Assembly (NCBI RefSeq): GCF_010686765.1
Contig: NZ_JAAGWF010000003.1
Location: forward strand, 62,001 to 126,000
DNA length: 64,000 nt
Direction of reading: 5' to 3'
Origin: Geodermatophilus sabuli
GTDB lineage: Bacteria; Actinomycetota; Actinomycetes; Mycobacteriales; Geodermatophilaceae
The position numbers were made by a program, and so were the translations under genes. Under the pieces are notes generated by a model. That model worked only from the letters and a program-made list of their open reading frames with translations, did not search any database and had not been told where the DNA came from. Below, piece by piece: positions 1 to 7,693 of this stretch (position 1 is its first letter; every line of letters begins with the position of its first letter).

Positions 1-899
1 ACCATGAGGATGGCGCCGGTGAGCACCGACTGCTCCAGCCCCAGCTCCTCGGTCGCGTAGGTGGCCGACAGGGAGATGACCGTCTGGACGCCGTCGTTGA
101 ACAGCAGGTAGGCCCCGAGGAACCAGAGCGTGAGCGGGAACGCCCGCATCTCCCGCATCGTGGCCGCGAGCTGCCGGAAACCGCTGCGCGGGCGCCCCTC
201 GGCCGCGCGCACCGGGCGGTCCCGCAGGCGGGAGAGGGTGAACACGGTGAACGCGCCCCACCACAACCCCGCCGTGGCCAGGCAGATGCGCACCGCCTCG
301 CCGGTGGTCAGGCCGAGGGACTCCGCGCCGAGCACCAGGCCCAGGTGGACGGCGAGCAGCAGCGCCCCACCGACGTACCCGAACGCCCAGCCCCGGCTGG
401 AGACCGCGTCCCGCTCGTCGGGGCCGGCCAGGTCGGGCAGCCACGAGTAGTAGACGACGGTGGCCGCCCCGAAGCTGATGTTGGCCACGATGAACAGCAC
501 CGCACCGAGCAGGTAGCGGCCGTCGGCGACGAAGAACAGCCCCGTGGTCGCCAGCGCCCCCAGGACGGCGAACCCGCCGAGCAGCTGCCGCTTGCGGCCG
601 GTCCGGTCGGCGACCGCGCCGGTCAGCGGCAGCACGAGCACCTGCAGGACGACCGACGCCGACAGGACGTAGGAGAACCAGCTGCCGGGCGGGATGGACA
701 GGCCGAGGACCGGCAGCCGGCCGTCGGGGCCGACGGCGTCCTCGGCGACCGACGTCAGGTAGGGCCCCAGGAAGACGGTGGTGACGCTGGTGTTGAACAC
801 CGACATCGCCCAGTCGTAGGAGTACCAGCCGAAGCGTTCGCGGCGCAGCGCCCGGTCGGCGGGGGGAGCGGTCGGCCCGGCGGCGGGGGCGGTCGTCAC
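1..899 (-). CDS. MFS transporter of the UMF1 / Atg22-like family (3' end cut by window edge)
   Basis: Reading the minus strand from a GTG gives an uninterrupted frame of 299 codons that leaves the window. Near the N-terminus is the sequence RFGWYSYDWAMSVFNTSV, the hallmark opening of the UMF1/Atg22 branch of the major facilitator superfamily. About eight hydrophobic membrane segments follow, with a loop RTGRKRQ after the second segment that matches the MFS A-motif position. Family members export small solutes, often unknown. A CACCCT hexamer six bases before the GTG may be a leaderless -10 element. The gene runs the same way as the acyltransferase upstream (46-bp gap). The substrate cannot be told from sequence. 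Confidence 0.8.
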   Translation of the reverse strand, partial: MTTAPAAGPTAPPADRALRRERFGWYSYDWAMSVFNTSVTTVFLGPYLTSVAEDAVGPDGRLPVLGLSIPPGSWFSYVLSASVVLQVLVLPLTGAVADRTGRKRQLLGGFAVLGALATTGLFFVADGRYLLGAVLFIVANISFGAATVVYYSWLPDLAGPDERDAVSSRGWAFGYVGGALLLAVHLGLVLGAESLGLTTGEAVRICLATAGLWWGAFTVFTLSRLRDRPVRAAEGRPRSGFRQLAATMREMRAFPLTLWFLGAYLLFNDGVQTVISLSATYATEELGLEQSVLTGAILM

Positions 900-945
900 C
901 GGCGCAGGGTGCCAGCCGGACCCGTGACGGTCCAGCACAGGGTGG

Positions 946-1842
946 TCACGGGATGTCGTCCGGGACGACGCCGCCGGGGAACGCCGCGGTCGCCGTCGTC
1001 GGGCGGGTGGGGTCGACCCAGGCGGGGCGATCGGCCGGCTCGCCCGCCCGCAGCGGCACCAGGCCCCGGGTGATCGCCGCGGCGATGCGGGTGCGGGCGC
1101 GGTTGGCGTCGCCGACCCGGACGGGCTGCAGGTCCTCGAAGAACACCGGCGGACCGATGTGCACCCGGAGCGCCGGCTGCCGCCACAAGGCCCGCAGCAG
1201 GGTGCGCAGCTTGCCCCAGTCGTTGGCGTACTGCAGCACCTCGTGGGCGCCCCACTGGCTGACCGGGATCACCGGGACGTCGGCGGCCAGCGCCATGCGG
1301 GCCAGCCCGGACCGGCCCCGCTCGGGCCAGCCGTCGGCGGTCAGCCCGACCCGGCCCTCGGGATAGGCGACGACGTGCCCGCCGTGGGTCAGCGCCACCT
1401 GGGTGACCCGCAGCGCGTGCGCGGCGACGTCGGTGCCGCGCTCGACGCGGATGCCACCGCAGCGCTCGAGCAGGGGGCCCGCGACGGGCGAGCGCATGAT
1501 CCCGCCGGTGGCCATGAACCGCGGCGTCACGCCGGCCTGGTGCAGGGCCGCGGCCACCACGAAGGTGTCGAAGTCGCCGATGTGGTTGACCGCCAGCAGC
1601 AGCGGCCCGTCCAGCCACTCCTCGGGTACCGACCCGGTGACCTGCAGCCGGCCGAAGACGCCGGGCAGCCAGGAGAAGTTGCGCAGCACGAACCGCCACA
1701 ACCACCAGGGCGGGGTCGCGGCGATGGCCAGCTCGCGGGCGAACCACTCCGGATCGTCCGGGCCGACCAGGCCCGCGACGTCGTCCGGCAGCGGTGGGGC
1801 GGACGGGCGCCAGCCCCGGATCCACGTGCCCAGACCGGTCAC
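946..1842 (-). CDS. PlsC-like 1-acylglycerol-3-phosphate acyltransferase family protein
   Basis: This 298-residue protein carries the acyltransferase HX4D motif as NHIGDFD (His87, Asp92) and a downstream PEGR motif (residues 161-164), both diagnostic of the PlsC/LPLAT fold that transfers acyl chains to lysophospholipids at the inner membrane face. The GTG start lies inside the stop codon of the glycerophosphodiester phosphodiesterase gene (GTGA overlap), so translation is coupled and the two enzymes probably act together in phospholipid turnover or remodelling. A longer upstream frame exists but would run through the coding region of that neighbour. The exact acceptor (lysophosphatidate or another lysolipid or glycolipid) is not determined. 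Confidence 0.85.
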   Translation of the reverse strand: MTGLGTWIRGWRPSAPPLPDDVAGLVGPDDPEWFARELAIAATPPWWLWRFVLRNFSWLPGVFGRLQVTGSVPEEWLDGPLLLAVNHIGDFDTFVVAAALHQAGVTPRFMATGGIMRSPVAGPLLERCGGIRVERGTDVAAHALRVTQVALTHGGHVVAYPEGRVGLTADGWPERGRSGLARMALAADVPVIPVSQWGAHEVLQYANDWGKLRTLLRALWRQPALRVHIGPPVFFEDLQPVRVGDANRARTRIAAAITRGLVPLRAGEPADRPAWVDPTRPTTATAAFPGGVVPDDIP

Positions 1843-2615
1843 CGGGGCTTCCACTGGCCGCGCTGCTCCAGCACGTCGCGCAGCATCGCCGGGCGGTCGG
1901 TCATCACGCCGTCGACCCCCAGGTCGAGCATCGTCGTCGTCTCCTCCACGGTGTCCACCGTCCAGACGTGCACCTGCAGGCCACGGGCGTGCGCCGTGGC
2001 CACGAACCGCTCGTCGACCAGCGCACGGCCGCCCAGCTGCAGCGGCACCTGGGCGCAGCCGGCCTGGATGCGCACCAGGCCGGCCGCCCGCGGGGAGTAG
2101 GACGACAGCCGGAGTGCGGCCACCCCCCGCGGGCCCAGGGACGTGCACACCGTCGGGCCGAAGAGCCGGCGCGCCGCGGCGAGGCGGGCGTCGGAGAACG
2201 ACCCGAGGCAGATCCGGTCGGCGACCTGCAGCCGGCGCACCGTCCGCACCAGCGGCGCCAGGACACCGGCGGCCTTGATGTCGAGGTTGAACCGGACGTC
2301 GGGCCAGGCGCCGAGCAGTTCCTCGAGCCGCAGGATGGGCTCGCGGCCACCGATCCGGGCCGTGGCGACCTCCGACCAGGGCAGCTGGTCGACCCGCCCG
2401 CTCCGGTCGGTCACCCGGTCCAGGGTCGGGTCGTGGAAGACGACCGGCACGCCGTCGGCGGTCACCCGGACGTCGGTCTCCAGGTAGCGGTAGCCCATGG
2501 CCACGCAGGCCTCGAACGCCGGGCGGGTGTTCTCCAGGTGCTCGATGGCCCCGCCGCGGTGCGCCATCGCCAGGGGGGTCGGCCCGTCGAGGAAGGCGTA
2601 GCGGGCCGGGACCAC
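1839..2615 (-). CDS. Glycerophosphodiester phosphodiesterase (GlpQ/UgpQ family)
   Basis: The 258-residue protein has the GDPD pattern: HRGG at residues 19-22, ENT at 28-30, ETD at 46-48 (metal ligands) and the second catalytic histidine in FHDP at 60-63. These enzymes hydrolyse glycerophosphodiesters to glycerol-3-phosphate plus an alcohol. No signal peptide is visible, so it is probably cytoplasmic (UgpQ-like). A TAACGT hexamer ends six bases before the GTG, which favours this start and a leaderless transcript. Its stop overlaps the start of the PlsC-like gene, forming a lipid-turnover pair. Confidence 0.9.
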   Translation of the reverse strand: MVPARYAFLDGPTPLAMAHRGGAIEHLENTRPAFEACVAMGYRYLETDVRVTADGVPVVFHDPTLDRVTDRSGRVDQLPWSEVATARIGGREPILRLEELLGAWPDVRFNLDIKAAGVLAPLVRTVRRLQVADRICLGSFSDARLAAARRLFGPTVCTSLGPRGVAALRLSSYSPRAAGLVRIQAGCAQVPLQLGGRALVDERFVATAHARGLQVHVWTVDTVEETTTMLDLGVDGVMTDRPAMLRDVLEQRGQWKPR

Positions 2616-2621
2616 GCCGAC

Positions 2622-2627
2622 ACGTTA
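2622..2627 (-). promoter_or_regulatory. -10 element TAACGT of the phosphodiesterase gene
   Basis: The hexamer ends 6 nt before the GTG start, the spacing expected if transcription begins at the start codon. Confidence 0.5.
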
Positions 2628-2649
2628 ACGCCGGGCGTGACCGGCCCGG

Positions 2650-3864
2650 TCAGCCCCTCGTGCCTCCCGCCCCACCGTCCTCGTGGGCACCGCCCGTCCG
2701 GCCGGCGACCGCCGTGGCCATCCGGGCGACGATGGTGTCCAGGACCGGGCGCGGGGTCGCCAGGTTCAGCCGCACGTGCCCGGCACCGGGCGCGCCGCAC
2801 TCCGGCCCGTCGACCAGGGCGACGCCGGCGTGCTCGAGGAAGTACGCCCCGGGTGAGGTCGGCAGGTCCAGCGCCCGGCAGTCCAGCCAGGCGAGATAGG
2901 TGCCCTCCGGCGGCGTCCAGCGCACCGCGGGCAGGTGCTCGGCCAGCAGCTCGCCCAGGCGCCGGCGGTTGCCGTCGAGGTAGGCCAGCACGCCAGCCAG
3001 CCACGGGCCGCCCTCCCTGTACGCGGCGGTGGTGGCGAGGACGCCGGGGGTCGAGGCGCCGTGCCCGTACAGCAGTCCCACCCGCGCCCAGTGCTCGGCG
3101 TCGGCCTCGTCGGAGAGGATGAGCTGCGCGGCCTTGAGACCCGGCAGGTTCCAGGCCTTGGACGCCGCCGTGGCGGTGACCGTGTGCCGCGCGGTGGCGG
3201 GGGAGAGGGCGGCGTAGGGCCGGTGTACCGCGCCGGGGTGGACCAGCGGCGCGTGGATCTCGTCGGCGAACACCCGCGCACCCGTCCGCTCGACCACCTC
3301 GGCCAGCGCGAGCTGCTCCTCGGCGTCGAAGACGCGCCCCAGCGGGTTGTGCGGGTTGCAGTGCACGAGCAGCCCGCCGCCGTCCAGCGCCCGGGCGATG
3401 CCCTCGAGGTCGTACGACGCCCGGCCGTCGCGCTGCACCATCGGCACCTGGACGAGCTCCCGCCCGAGCAACGCGGGCACGGTGAGGAAGGGCATGTAGG
3501 CCGGCGTGGGCAGGACGACGGGGCTGCCCGGCGGCGTGAAGTGCTCGATCGCCGCCTGCAGGCCGGCCAGGACGTCGGCCAGGGGGAACACCCACTCCGG
3601 CGGGACCGCCCAGCCGTGGTGCGCCGCGTACCACCCGGCGCAGGCCCGGGCCATGCCGGCCGCGACCTCGGGCGTCAGGTACCCGAACGCCGCGCGGTCG
3701 ACCGCCTCGTGCAGGGCCCGGGTGACCGCGGGGGCGGTGCCGAAGTCCATCTCGGCGACGAACGCCCCGATCGCGTCCCCGTACCGGGTCCACTTGAGGC
3801 TGCCCGAGGCGCGCAGCGCGTCCTCGGTGAGCGCGTCGAACGCCGCCGTCGGCTCCTCGGGCAC
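2650..3864 (-). CDS. PLP-dependent aminotransferase / C-S lyase, MalY/PatB type
   Basis: This fold-type I PLP enzyme (404 residues from the chosen start) has HCNPHNPLGR around residues 169-177, DEIHAPL at 201-207 and the PLP lysine in TAASKAWN (Lys236). The NPHNPxGR motif and the short cystathionine beta-lyase-like N-terminus place it with MalY/PatB proteins, which cleave the C-beta-S bond of cystathionine or cysteine conjugates and sometimes act as regulators. The GTG start is preceded by AGGAGGGCC. An in-frame ATG 66 bp upstream would overlap the divergent gene's promoter and is less likely. A role in methionine/cysteine metabolism is inferred from the family only. Confidence 0.82.
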   Translation of the reverse strand: MPEEPTAAFDALTEDALRASGSLKWTRYGDAIGAFVAEMDFGTAPAVTRALHEAVDRAAFGYLTPEVAAGMARACAGWYAAHHGWAVPPEWVFPLADVLAGLQAAIEHFTPPGSPVVLPTPAYMPFLTVPALLGRELVQVPMVQRDGRASYDLEGIARALDGGGLLVHCNPHNPLGRVFDAEEQLALAEVVERTGARVFADEIHAPLVHPGAVHRPYAALSPATARHTVTATAASKAWNLPGLKAAQLILSDEADAEHWARVGLLYGHGASTPGVLATTAAYREGGPWLAGVLAYLDGNRRRLGELLAEHLPAVRWTPPEGTYLAWLDCRALDLPTSPGAYFLEHAGVALVDGPECGAPGAGHVRLNLATPRPVLDTIVARMATAVAGRTGGAHEDGGAGGTRG

Positions 3865-3937
3865 GGCCCTCCTGTCCCTGCCGGGGCCGCGACGGGCCGT
3901 CCCGGGCGTGTTCCTCGGTGCTGTCGGCATCGCCGTC

Positions 3938-3943
3938 TACCGT
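3938..3943 (+). promoter_or_regulatory. -10 element TACCGT of the small zinc-finger gene
   Basis: The hexamer ends 7 nt before the GTG at 3951 and supports that start over an in-frame upstream codon. Confidence 0.5.
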
Positions 3944-3950
3944 GCGCAGC

Positions 3951-4370
3951 GTGGCAGAGCAGCACGCACCGGAGGCGACCGACGAAGAGGCGGCGCCGGG
4001 GTCCGGGTTGCCCAGCCCCCGGCGGGGGAGCGCCGCCGAGCGTCGGTGCGGGTGGTGCCGTCGGGTCCTGCCCCAGCAGGGATCGGTGGGGCGGCCGCGT
4101 CAGTACTGCGGCCAGGCGTGCCGGCAGCGGGCCTACGAGCAGCGGTCCGCGACCGCGAAGGCGGGGCTGTCGGGGGACGTCGTCCTGGTGACCCGGTCCG
4201 AGCTCGACGGCCTGCAGGACCGGCTGTACCAGCTGCGGTGCGCGCTCGAGGACGTGCAGACCCTGCTGGCCGAACGTCCCACCAAGGCCGAACTGGAGCG
4301 GTCCCTGGCCGAGCTGCTGCACTCGACCGGCCGGCTCGACCGGCTGTGGGTGTCCGAGCGAGCCGGCTGA
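3951..4370 (+). CDS. Small actinobacterial protein with a C-x2-C...C-x3-C zinc-finger-like motif
   Basis: This 139-residue protein has a charged N-terminal tail, then CGWCRRVL...YCGQACRQRAYEQR, a treble-clef or ribbon-like cysteine cluster of a kind I know from small uncharacterised actinobacterial proteins, and a C-terminal half predicted as helix with leucine/arginine heptads (LDGLQDRLYQLRCALEDV). It may bind nucleic acid or a partner protein, but no function is established. It is transcribed divergently from the MalY-like gene and convergent with a lipoprotein gene. Confidence 0.72.
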   Translation: MAEQHAPEATDEEAAPGSGLPSPRRGSAAERRCGWCRRVLPQQGSVGRPRQYCGQACRQRAYEQRSATAKAGLSGDVVLVTRSELDGLQDRLYQLRCALEDVQTLLAERPTKAELERSLAELLHSTGRLDRLWVSERAG

Positions 4371-4382
4371 CCACGACGCCGG

Positions 4383-4625
4383 TCAGTCCGGGTCCTGGGT
4401 GTCGTCCTCGCCGTCCTGCTCAGCGCCGTCCTCCGGGTCGGAGTTGTCCGGGAGGTTGTCCTGGGAGTCGTCGTTCTCGTCGTCCGTGTCGGTGTTGACG
4501 CTCTCCTCGTCGTTGGTGCCGTCGCGCTGGTCCTGCCCGGCGGCCTGGCAGCCGGTCATCGTCGCGCCGCCTCCGAAGAGCGCCAGGGCGGTCATCAGTG
4601 CGGCGATCGGGCGTCGGAGTTGCAT
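4383..4625 (-). CDS. Small acidic lipoprotein
   Basis: The 80-residue product starts MQLRRPIAALMTALALFGGG and reaches a cysteine in MTGCQAAG, a lipoprotein signal peptide with lipobox at residues 24-27. The mature part is almost entirely Asp, Glu, Asn and Ser, so it should be an intrinsically disordered acidic tail anchored on the outer face of the membrane. The start is fixed by a TAGGGT hexamer seven bases before the ATG. A longer frame that begins before this hexamer is rejected. Function is unknown; cation binding or wall spacing is possible but unsupported. Confidence 0.75.
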   Translation of the reverse strand: MQLRRPIAALMTALALFGGGATMTGCQAAGQDQRDGTNDEESVNTDTDDENDDSQDNLPDNSDPEDGAEQDGEDDTQDPD

Positions 4626-4632
4626 GTCCCCG

Positions 4633-4638
4633 ACCCTA
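4633..4638 (-). promoter_or_regulatory. -10 element TAGGGT of the acidic lipoprotein gene
   Basis: The hexamer lies 7 nt before the ATG at 4625 and decides that start. Confidence 0.5.
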
Positions 4639-4812
4639 CGGAGCGTCCGGCACAGCCGCCCGTCGAACCCGGCACCTATCCATCTTTTCGTAACAGTGAC
4701 GTATCTGGGCATGGGTCAGCGGGTCGGGAGGAGGCACGACCGGGGGCAGTGTGGGCATCCGGGGACGGTCGCCGGTCGGGGGGTCGGCCGCCCGACGGTG
4801 CTCCGGTGCGGT

Positions 4813-4890
4813 CGTGGATCACGGTCAGCCCGGGCGGACTCGTGGACCGTGATCAGCTCGGGCGGACCCGTGGATCATGATCGGCGCCGG
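4813..4890. repeat. 28-bp direct tandem repeat, two full copies and one partial
   Basis: Full copies occupy 4813-4840 and 4841-4868 and differ at few positions; a third, 22-bp partial copy follows. Each begins CGTGGA and full copies end GGGCGGAC plus one base. The core of copy 1 (GATCACGGTC) is the reverse complement of the core of copy 2 (GACCGTGATC), and copy 3 contains the palindrome GATCATGATC, so the array has both direct and inverted symmetry. There are no unique spacers, so it is not a CRISPR array. Confidence 0.75.
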
Positions 4891-5127
4891 ACGCGGGAAC
4901 CCGGGCCGGCGAGCCGTCCAGGCCGCGCCAGCAGCGACGCCGCCGGACTCTCGGCGCCGCGAGTCCGTCCCCGGCACGACGGCGTCGGATCCCGTGCGGG
5001 ACGACGGCGGTCGGACGACGGCCGTCGGACGGGGACGGTCGGACGGTCGGACGGGGACGATCGCACCGCCAGGACACCGGCCGCCTTGCCCTCGTCCAGC
5101 CCCTCTCGGGTCCGTACGGCGTGCGCC

Positions 5128-5141
5128 GATAATGCACATTA
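5128..5141. promoter_or_regulatory. AT-rich palindrome ATAATG-CA-CATTAT
   Basis: Perfect 6-bp arms with a 2-bp centre. On the minus strand it follows TTGACA directly, a consensus -35 sequence. It lies about 45 bp downstream of the VapC-like toxin stop codon. No gene obviously uses it. Confidence 0.45.
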
Positions 5142-5186
5142 TGTCAACTAGGCCGGACCGCGCCCCCTCCTCCGGGTCCGGGGTCA

Positions 5187-5561
5187 TCAGGTCAGGGTGG
5201 GTACGTCGTAGTCGGCGAAGCGGCGGTCGGCGGTGACCAGGACCAGGCGACGGCTCATCGCCTGGGCGATGAGCATGCGGTCGAACGGGTCGTCGTGGTG
5301 CCGCGGCAGCGCTCCTGCGGTCAGGCCGTCCTCCACGGTGACCGGCAACGCGTCGATGCCGTGGTGCACCAGCTCCGTCGCGAGGTCGTCCGGCACCGAC
5401 AGCTTGCCCAGGGCTGCCTTGATCGCCATCTCCCACGCCGACGCAGCCGACACGGCCACCGCCGTCCCCGGATCCGCGATGGCCGCCCGCATCGTCGAGG
5501 TCAGCCGGTCGTCGTCACCGAGCCACCACAGCAGGACGTGCGTGTCCAGCAGCAGCGTCAC
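5187..5561 (-). CDS. PIN-domain toxin of a VapBC-type system
   Basis: The 124-residue protein opens VTLLLDTHVLLWW, the usual start of the PIN nuclease fold, with acidic residues at Asp6, Glu44 (SAWEMAIK), the DDPFDR cluster (91-96) and Asp112 (TADRRF) forming the metal site. PIN toxins cleave RNA, often tRNA. The WEMAIKAALGKL segment places it in the YefM/Phd-linked VapC branch. The GTG start overlaps the antitoxin stop codon (GTGA), so a longer frame reading into the antitoxin gene is not the real start. Confidence 0.88.
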   Translation of the reverse strand: MTLLLDTHVLLWWLGDDDRLTSTMRAAIADPGTAVAVSAASAWEMAIKAALGKLSVPDDLATELVHHGIDALPVTVEDGLTAGALPRHHDDPFDRMLIAQAMSRRLVLVTADRRFADYDVPTLT

Positions 5562-5812
5562 GCGTCGCCCTCGCCGCGGAACGCGGCCAACACGCTCTCC
5601 GGCGTCTCGTCGAAGTCGTCGGCGATGACGACCCGACCCCGCCACGACCCCGGCACCCGTGGCTCACGGCGCGTTCCTGCCGGCACGAGCCGGGCGACCG
5701 GCTTCCCGGCACGGGCGATGACGACGTCCTCCCCCGCCTCGACGGCTTCCAGCAGCCGGGAGAGATGGGTCTTCGCCTCGTGCACGTTCACGGTCCGGGT
5801 CACGCGTTCCAT
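5558..5812 (-). CDS. Phd/YefM-type antitoxin
   Basis: This 84-residue protein has the Phd/YefM DNA-binding head (TVNVHEAKTHLSRLLEAVEAGEDVVI, residues about 7-32) followed by ARAGKPVARLVP and an acidic C-terminal tail (DDFDETPESVLAAF) that should wrap the toxin's active site. It sits directly upstream of, and overlaps, the PIN toxin. A symmetric sequence just before its start (5818-5840) is a plausible autoregulatory operator. Confidence 0.88.
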   Translation of the reverse strand: MERVTRTVNVHEAKTHLSRLLEAVEAGEDVVIARAGKPVARLVPAGTRREPRVPGSWRGRVVIADDFDETPESVLAAFRGEGDA

Positions 5813-5817
5813 CGTGA

Positions 5818-5840
5818 TTGACTAAGGTGGACTAAGTCAA
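5818..5840 (-). promoter_or_regulatory. Putative toxin-antitoxin operator
   Basis: The stretch begins TTGACT and ends AGTCAA (inverted), and within it GACTAAG occurs twice as a direct repeat 10 bp apart. It is strikingly AT-rich for this window and lies immediately before the antitoxin ATG, where Phd/YefM-type antitoxins bind to repress their own operon. Confidence 0.5.
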
Positions 5841-5887
5841 CGTGCCGCCGAGGGTTCCTGGGGGTCCTCCGGCCGGGGCTGGGCGCT

Positions 5888-5903
5888 GTGTTGGGGATAA
5901 CGG
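5888..5903. repeat. Dispersed 16-mer GTGTTGGGGATAACGG, copy 1
   Basis: Identical 16-mers occur at 9144-9159 and 17037-17052, all on the plus strand and all between genes. This copy lies between the antitoxin promoter and the VOC gene. Confidence 0.7.
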
Positions 5904-6069
5904 ACGCAGGTGGTCAGTCGGGCCGGGCAGTGCTGCTGCCGGTGGCCGTGCGCCCGAGTATGGCGTCGGCGGAGCCGGTCCACAGCGATCCGGCGGCCGT
6001 CCGCGCGCCGCCGATGAGAGCGGTGCCCGACGGCGGTCATCCCTGCACCGCCGACCCGAGGAGCGCCCC

Positions 6070-6441
6070 GTGCCGAGCACCATCCGACCGATCATCGTCA
6101 CCGCCGACCTGCCTCGGCTGCTCGCCTTCTACACCGGGCTGCTCGGCGCCGCCGAGGTGATGCGCTACCCGGAGGACGGCCCCGCCTCCTACGTCGGCCT
6201 GCAGCTGGGCGACTCCGAACTCGGGCTGTCGGCCGACGACTCGGTGGTGCCGGGAACGCCCGGCCGGATGCTGCTGAGCATCGAGGTGGACGACGTCGAC
6301 GCGACGTTGACCCGGGTCGACGAACTCGGCGGCTCCGCGCCCGGCCCGGCCAACGACATGCCGTGGGGCCAGCGGGTCGCCCACATCACCGACCCCGACG
6401 GCACCGTGGTCAACCTGACGACGACCACGGCAGGCTCCTAG
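6070..6441 (+). CDS. VOC (glyoxalase/bleomycin-resistance fold) family protein
   Basis: The 123-residue protein has the paired beta-alpha-beta-beta-beta units of the vicinal oxygen chelate fold: IRPIIVTADLPRLLAFYTGLLGA at the N-terminus and HITDPDGTVVNLT near the end. GAGGAG lies 6 bases before the GTG start. Such proteins are metal-dependent lyases/dioxygenases or drug-binding proteins; nothing here picks a substrate. The last bases overlap the stop of the convergent membrane protein gene. Confidence 0.8.
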   Translation: MPSTIRPIIVTADLPRLLAFYTGLLGAAEVMRYPEDGPASYVGLQLGDSELGLSADDSVVPGTPGRMLLSIEVDDVDATLTRVDELGGSAPGPANDMPWGQRVAHITDPDGTVVNLTTTTAGS

Positions 6442-6674
6442 GGGCGGTCCTGCTCGTCGGGCAGCCGCGTCCAGGTGCCCAGCGAGCCCCGCCGCGAGAA
6501 CGCCGCCCACGTGTCGAGCGCGGTGATCGCCACCACCACCGCACACCAGGACACGAGGAACGCGCGGTTCCCCGTCGCGAACGCGACGACCCCGAAGACG
6601 ATCAGCGCTGCGCCCACGACGATGCCGAGCACCGCCAGGGCCCTGGCCGGCTCGTACCGGTGACCGCCTGCCAC
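6438..6674 (-). CDS. Small membrane protein of unknown function
   Basis: This 78-residue protein has two hydrophobic segments (about residues 11-32 and 37-56) separated by GNRAF, then a charged tail ending LPDEQDRP. No family is recognised. It converges on the VOC gene with a 4-bp overlap of stop codons. The start codon is GTG with no clear ribosome site. Confidence 0.5.
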   Translation of the reverse strand: MAGGHRYEPARALAVLGIVVGAALIVFGVVAFATGNRAFLVSWCAVVVAITALDTWAAFSRRGSLGTWTRLPDEQDRP

Positions 6675-6827
6675 GCCACTCCCCGATCGTCGAGCACCGA
6701 CTGCTGACGGCGGGTCACGCGCTCCCGGCCGGCCGACACGGTGACATCACGCCGGGGGCGGTGCACCGGTGGCCGGGCTGATCGCCCACGATCGGGCGAC
6801 AGCGGCGGCCCGGCCCGCATCGCGTCG

Positions 6828-6833
6828 TAGGGT
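6828..6833 (+). promoter_or_regulatory. -10 element TAGGGT of the AraC-family gene
   Basis: The hexamer ends 7 nt before the ATG at 6841, which decides that start against a longer upstream frame. Confidence 0.5.
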
Positions 6834-6840
6834 CCGGCCG

Positions 6841-7641
6841 ATGGACGACGACCGGCCGGGTCCCACCCGGGGGATCCTCCGCCCCGCCGCCATCCCGGCG
6901 GTGTACGGCCTGGACCGGCTGCCGCCCTCCCCCGCCCTGGCCGACCTCGTGGCGCTGTACTGGCGGGTGGACTGGGCGCTGGCGCCGGGTGCGGTGCACG
7001 ACTCGCTCGTCATCTCCCATCCCGGCGTCAACCTGTCCGTCGAGCCGGACGGCGTCTGGCTGACCGGTCCCGTCTCCGGCACCTACCGGCGACAGCTCAC
7101 CGGCGCCGCCACGGTCACGGCGGTGCGCTTCCGGGCGGCGGCCTTCCGGTCGCTGGTCGACCGGCCGATCAGGGAGCTCCGCGACCGGGTGCTGCCGGCC
7201 GCGGAGCTGCTGCCGCTGCCGGCCGACCTGGCCGGGCGGGTGCAGGCGGCGGGCGACCTGGCCGCCGCCCGGACGGTCCTCGAGGAATGGCTGCGCACGC
7301 TGCCGCGCTCGGCCGCCCCGGAGCTCGCCGAGCTGGACGCGACGGTCGAGCTGATCGAGAGCGACCGGACCATCCACCGGGTCGACCAGCTGGCCGAGCG
7401 CACCGGCCGGAGCGTCCGCGGTCTCCAGCGGGCCTTCGCCGACGCCGTCGGACTGTCGGCGAAGCGGCTGATCCGCGCGGCCCGGCTGCGCGAGGTCGCC
7501 GAACGCGCGCTGGAGGGCACGGTCGACTGGGCCGCGGTGGCCGTGGAGCTGGGCTACACCGACCAGGCGCACCTCGTCCGGGACTTCACCGCCGCCGTCG
7601 GCACTCCCCCGGCGCGCTACGCCCGCCAGGCCGCCGGGTGA
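6841..7641 (+). CDS. AraC-family transcriptional regulator (DUF6597 sensor + HTH)
   Basis: The 266-residue protein has an N-terminal beta-rich ligand domain (WRVDWALAPGAVHDSLVISHPGVNLSVE), then a C-terminal AraC helix-turn-helix pair: IHRVDQLAERTGRSVRGLQRAF and WAAVAVELGYTDQAHLVRDF ending in the typical GTPPARYAR. It should activate or repress nearby genes in response to a small ligand. The TIGR03086 gene follows in the same direction with its own -10 element, a pairing I have often seen in actinobacteria. Confidence 0.87.
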   Translation: MDDDRPGPTRGILRPAAIPAVYGLDRLPPSPALADLVALYWRVDWALAPGAVHDSLVISHPGVNLSVEPDGVWLTGPVSGTYRRQLTGAATVTAVRFRAAAFRSLVDRPIRELRDRVLPAAELLPLPADLAGRVQAAGDLAAARTVLEEWLRTLPRSAAPELAELDATVELIESDRTIHRVDQLAERTGRSVRGLQRAFADAVGLSAKRLIRAARLREVAERALEGTVDWAAVAVELGYTDQAHLVRDFTAAVGTPPARYARQAAG

Positions 7642-7680
7642 GGCGTCGCCTTTCTCCAAGACCCGAGGGGGCGGTGCTCC

Positions 7681-7686
7681 TAGCGT
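7681..7686 (+). promoter_or_regulatory. -10 element TAGCGT of the TIGR03086 gene
   Basis: The hexamer ends 7 nt before the ATG at 7694. Confidence 0.5.
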
Positions 7687-7693
7687 CGAGGGC

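Larger units (their letters stand above)
4626..5186. other. Intergenic region of about 560 bp with repeats and an AT-rich palindrome
   Basis: No frame here looks protein-like on either strand. The region holds the lipoprotein promoter, the 28-bp tandem repeats at 4813-4890, a run of short GGACGG/GTCGGAC repeats at about 4990-5060, and an AT-rich palindrome at 5128-5141 just beyond the toxin stop codon. In such a GC-rich window this is the most compositionally varied non-coding stretch. Confidence 0.6.

Noticed and set aside
4813-4890. Possible CRISPR array
   Set aside because: The repeats are contiguous, with no spacers, and no cas gene is present.
4853-5137. Minus-strand frame starting inside the AT-rich palindrome
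   Set aside because: The product is Arg/Pro-rich with no domain, and it reads through the tandem repeats; it looks non-coding.
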